From an uncultured Bdellovibrio sp. (GTDB taxonomy: Bacteria > Bdellovibrionota > Bdellovibrionia > Bdellovibrionales > Bdellovibrionaceae): a stretch of 8,764 nucleotides of DNA. A program made the position numbers and the translations under genes. Under the pieces are notes generated by a model. That model was not told the origin of the DNA. It worked only from the letters and a program-made list of their open reading frames with translations, and searched no databases. Shown one piece after another: positions 6,922 to 8,764 of this stretch; position 1 is the stretch's first letter; every line of letters begins with the position of its first letter. The DNA lies in NCBI GenBank assembly GCA_937871355.1, contig CALMPX010000363.1, positions 1 through 8,764 of the forward strand, given 5' to 3'.

Positions 6922-7941
6922 TTACGACGCCGTAGCTGGCGTAAATTTCACATCTACATTTTCATCTGCAGCCGGAATACTCGACCCATGAAATTTCAAG
7001 AAATATTTTTTCACTCCAGTGATCGATTCATCTTCCAAAGTCCAGCCATTTGATGCATCTTCAAAAATAGCACGAGAACCCACTGTCACGATGATCGAAG
7101 CTTTGTTTGGAGCGACGTTAAAACGGTAGGCCGTAATCTGATCGATGATTCTGGCTTTTATATTCGACACGGCCGCTGATAAGTCGGCATTACAAATCGA
7201 CGATTTAACGCCACCGGAAGCTGTCACCAAATTAAGAAACTGGGTTCCGATACTGACGCTTCCTCCTAATATATCGCAGCTCTGATTCGTTAAAATTCCA
7301 ATATAGTTCGCCAACCACGCTTTACCACCCGTTTCAAAATCGGGTTTACGTGAATTAAGATAATTTACAAAATCATTTGTATTCGGATTTCCAAACTCGC
7401 TGCTTTGATCACGTTCATCGCTAATAAAAATAACTGAAAACAAAGCGTCGCTACGAATAAAATCTGAACCAATACTTGATAAGTACGTTGTCGATGTAAC
7501 CAATCGCATAGAATCTAAACTGCGCTCTAAATCTGATCCGGATTCGCCGACAATGATTCTTTCCGTCAGTAAGTTAATATTGCTCGCCGTTAAGTAAACA
7601 GGGGATCCCACCAGCTTACGCGTTAAAGGATAAGACGAAGTATCCGACGACATCGTTGATGTGGCCACCGCAACACGATAGTCCATTTTCAATGAATTTA
7701 AAGTCGAGATCATAGCTTGCATTTGCGAAGCTAAACGCTGCTGATACTGCAACATTGATTTAGAATTATCCACAACAAATAAAATATCGACCTTATTATT
7801 ATAAAAAACTTTGCCCGAGAAGCTATCTTGCTGGCTCGGTAAACCAAAACTTGTCGGTTGATTGGAGCAACCACTGATTGTTGCAACTAGCGCGAGTGAA
7901 CATAAAACGGCTGCGAAGCTCAGTACTATTCTTTTTAACAT
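6922..7941 (-). CDS. VWA-domain lipoprotein
   Basis: Predicted outer-membrane or periplasmic lipoprotein of 339 residues, function unknown. The signal peptide (MLKR, then a hydrophobic stretch to residue ~21) ends in the lipobox I22-S23-G24-C25, so C25 should be lipidated. A von Willebrand A-like domain follows from about residue 50: the strand VDILFVVD leads into the metal-site motif D58-x-S60-x-S62 (DNSKS), and a second strand ends in FISDERD (172-178). C222 and C250 could form a disulfide. VWA domains bind protein ligands through a metal ion; the partner here is unknown. AAGGAG lies 8 nt before the ATG. The gene starts 35 nt after the PilZ gene and shares the downstream terminator, so the two probably form one operon. 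Confidence 0.85.
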   Translation of the reverse strand: MLKRIVLSFAAVLCSLALVATISGCSNQPTSFGLPSQQDSFSGKVFYNNKVDILFVVDNSKSMLQYQQRLASQMQAMISTLNSLKMDYRVAVATSTMSSDTSSYPLTRKLVGSPVYLTASNINLLTERIIVGESGSDLERSLDSMRLVTSTTYLSSIGSDFIRSDALFSVIFISDERDQSSEFGNPNTNDFVNYLNSRKPDFETGGKAWLANYIGILTNQSCDILGGSVSIGTQFLNLVTASGGVKSSICNADLSAAVSNIKARIIDQITAYRFNVAPNKASIIVTVGSRAIFEDASNGWTLEDESITGVKKYFLKFHGSSIPAADENVDVKFTPATAS

Positions 7942-7949
7942 GGACCCAT

Positions 7950-7955
7950 CTCCTT
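7950..7955 (-). promoter_or_regulatory. Ribosome binding site of the VWA lipoprotein gene
   Basis: AAGGAG on the minus strand, 8 nt before the ATG at 7941. It confirms the start that yields a standard lipoprotein signal peptide. Confidence 0.75.
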
Positions 7956-7960
7956 ACGCC

Positions 7961-7980
7961 TTAAAGCTATTTAGCTTTAA
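7961..7980. repeat. Perfect palindrome across the PilZ gene stop codon
   Basis: TTAAAGCTA (7961-7969) and TAGCTTTAA (7972-7980) are exact inverse complements with 2 bp between. In RNA this would fold as a 7-8 bp stem containing the stop codon of the upstream gene and ending 5 nt before the lipoprotein ribosome site. There is no U-tract, so it is not an intrinsic terminator. It may affect mRNA stability or translation of the second gene. Confidence 0.5.
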
Positions 7981-8654
7981 GCAATGTTTTTATATTCTTC
8001 AGCGTATTTAGCAATAAAGCTTTTAGCCACTCCGGAAATATTAATAAATTGGACTCCAAACAAAGTTCCTCGCTGACTGACTACTTTGCTAATCACATTA
8101 AACTGTGGCAGTTCTTCGCCCGGACTGAAATGCAAATACAATTGTTGACCCATCATAAACACAACATTTTCCAAATTAAATGAAGCTCCGCCCGCTCCGA
8201 TTTCAACACTCATTGAATTATAAACTTTCTTATTGTCGTGAATAATAATTCTCGTCTCCATTTTAGCTCGTACGTATTTTCTTCTAAAAAATATCTTGTT
8301 GATATCTTGTTCAAACGGTTCCCTCGCCAAAACATGCACATCACGTATATTTTCTGTCGAAAACTCTGAGATATCCGAAATTTTTTTCCAACTCTCTAAG
8401 CTTTCTTTCCAAACAAAATCATATTCAAACAAAGTTTTTCCTTGTAACATTTGGATCATTTCCATTTTAGAAAATGGACCGTAATTGGCGTTCTCTTTCA
8501 AAACAAACCATTGCCTCTTTTGTAAATCGTCTTTAACAATTTCCACGTTGGTTGCGATTCTTTTTAACGGATCAGAAAAACTTTTATTAAATTCATGGGT
8601 AAATAATGAATGCTCCATAAGATGAACCCAGTCATACGATTTTTCATCAAACAA
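7977..8654 (-). CDS. PilZ protein with GYF_2-like domain (main open frame of a frameshifted gene)
   Basis: The open frame encodes 225 residues from a TTG at 8654, but no ribosome site precedes it and the true start is very likely at 8760 (next entry). In the restored 260-residue numbering there are three parts. The first GYF_2-like repeat is at 4-53, and only its second half lies in this frame. A second complete repeat is at 84-133 (W84, GPF, ML, VW and W124). A PilZ domain follows at about 159-255. PilZ domains bind cyclic di-GMP: the RxxxR motif is present as R160/R164 within RRKYVR. The second motif, usually [D/N]-x-S-x-x-G, reads E186-I-G-A-G-G191, so binding may be weak or altered. No signal peptide or membrane segment is seen, so the protein is probably cytoplasmic. 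The VWA lipoprotein gene follows 35 nt downstream. Confidence 0.7.
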   Translation of the reverse strand: MFDEKSYDWVHLMEHSLFTHEFNKSFSDPLKRIATNVEIVKDDLQKRQWFVLKENANYGPFSKMEMIQMLQGKTLFEYDFVWKESLESWKKISDISEFSTENIRDVHVLAREPFEQDINKIFFRRKYVRAKMETRIIIHDNKKVYNSMSVEIGAGGASFNLENVVFMMGQQLYLHFSPGEELPQFNVISKVVSQRGTLFGVQFINISGVAKSFIAKYAEEYKNIA

Positions 8655-8658
8655 ATAG

Positions 8659-8760
8659 TCATTCCAATACAGCTCGTTTTTTTTTCAACATCTTGCTGAT
8701 CTGCTCTTTACTGTAAGGCCCCTGCTGCGCGCCTTGATGTGTTACAAAAAAAAAACTCAT
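8659..8760 (-). pseudogene. 5' fragment of the GYF_2-GYF_2-PilZ gene, out of frame with the rest
   Basis: ATG at 8760 opens 33 codons ending in TGA at 8659-8661. The first 27 residues (including FFVTHQG, GPYSKEQ and KMLKK) match the first half of a GYF_2-like domain. The second half of that domain continues in the frame of the 7977-8654 entry. The frames switch inside a run of nine A (minus strand, 8685-8677). With eight A the reading becomes KMLKKNELYWNDY and runs straight into the main frame. Only 4 nt are visible before the ATG, so neither a ribosome site nor a more upstream start can be judged. A run of ten T (8755-8746) codes for the Phe-rich start. This could be a sequencing indel, a real mutation, slippage-based expression or phase variation. 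Confidence 0.65.
8677..8685 (-). other. A9 homopolymer at the frameshift point
   Basis: Nine consecutive A on the coding strand (T on the plus strand) lie exactly where the reading frame of the first GYF_2-like domain shifts by one base. Runs of this length are prone to sequencing error, replication slippage and transcriptional slippage. Confidence 0.75.
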
Positions 8761-8764
8761 ATAG

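Noticed and set aside
8296..8484. Plus-strand 62-residue frame opposite the PilZ gene
   Set aside because: It is antisense to the second GYF_2-like repeat, which has clear domain motifs; no independent support.
1..8764. CRISPR arrays, tRNA or rRNA genes, insertion sequences
   Set aside because: I saw no regularly spaced repeats, no tRNA-like cloverleaf with CCA end, no rRNA-like stretch and no transposase or terminal inverted repeats.

Overview
The window comes from a low-to-moderate GC Gram-negative bacterium. The gene content fits Bdellovibrionota (a Bdellovibrio/Pseudobdellovibrio-like lineage): a proteobacterial-type respiratory complex I operon, a secreted subtilisin-like protease, a von Willebrand A (VWA) lipoprotein of the kind common in Deltaproteobacteria-like genomes, and a PilZ protein with GYF_2-type domains. 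The taxonomic call is inferred from gene families and style, not from a database match.

Region 1 (1-5158, minus strand) is the front of a complex I operon, transcribed right to left: nuoB, fused nuoCD, nuoE, nuoF and the first ~342 codons of nuoG, which runs off the left edge. Gaps are 10-20 nt, and nuoF/nuoG overlap by 8 nt. All cysteine ligands of the expected Fe-S clusters in this part can be read: N2 in NuoB, N1a in NuoE, N3 in NuoF, and N1b, N5, N4 and the optional N7 in NuoG. Together these proteins make the NADH-oxidising and electron-transfer arm, from NADH through FMN and the Fe-S chain to quinone. nuoA, which normally precedes nuoB, is absent; a good sigma70-type promoter lies directly in front of nuoB instead.

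Region 2 (5159-5408) is a divergent intergenic region. It holds the nuo promoter with a dyad and direct repeat next to its -35 box, a possible 8-codon leader ORF on the plus strand, a small inverted repeat, and a perfect AGGAGG ribosome binding site for the next gene.

Region 3 (5409-6903) is one plus-strand gene for an exported S8 serine protease with an intact catalytic triad. A 19-bp perfect hairpin follows it and serves as a bidirectional terminator for the two converging transcripts.

Region 4 (6922-8764, minus strand) is a two-gene unit. Upstream is a protein with two tandem GYF_2-like domains followed by PilZ; downstream is the VWA lipoprotein. As read here, the PilZ gene is split by a one-base frameshift in a run of nine A residues inside the first GYF_2-like domain. 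Removing one A restores a 260-residue protein whose two 50-residue repeats align without a gap. This is the most interesting feature of the window.
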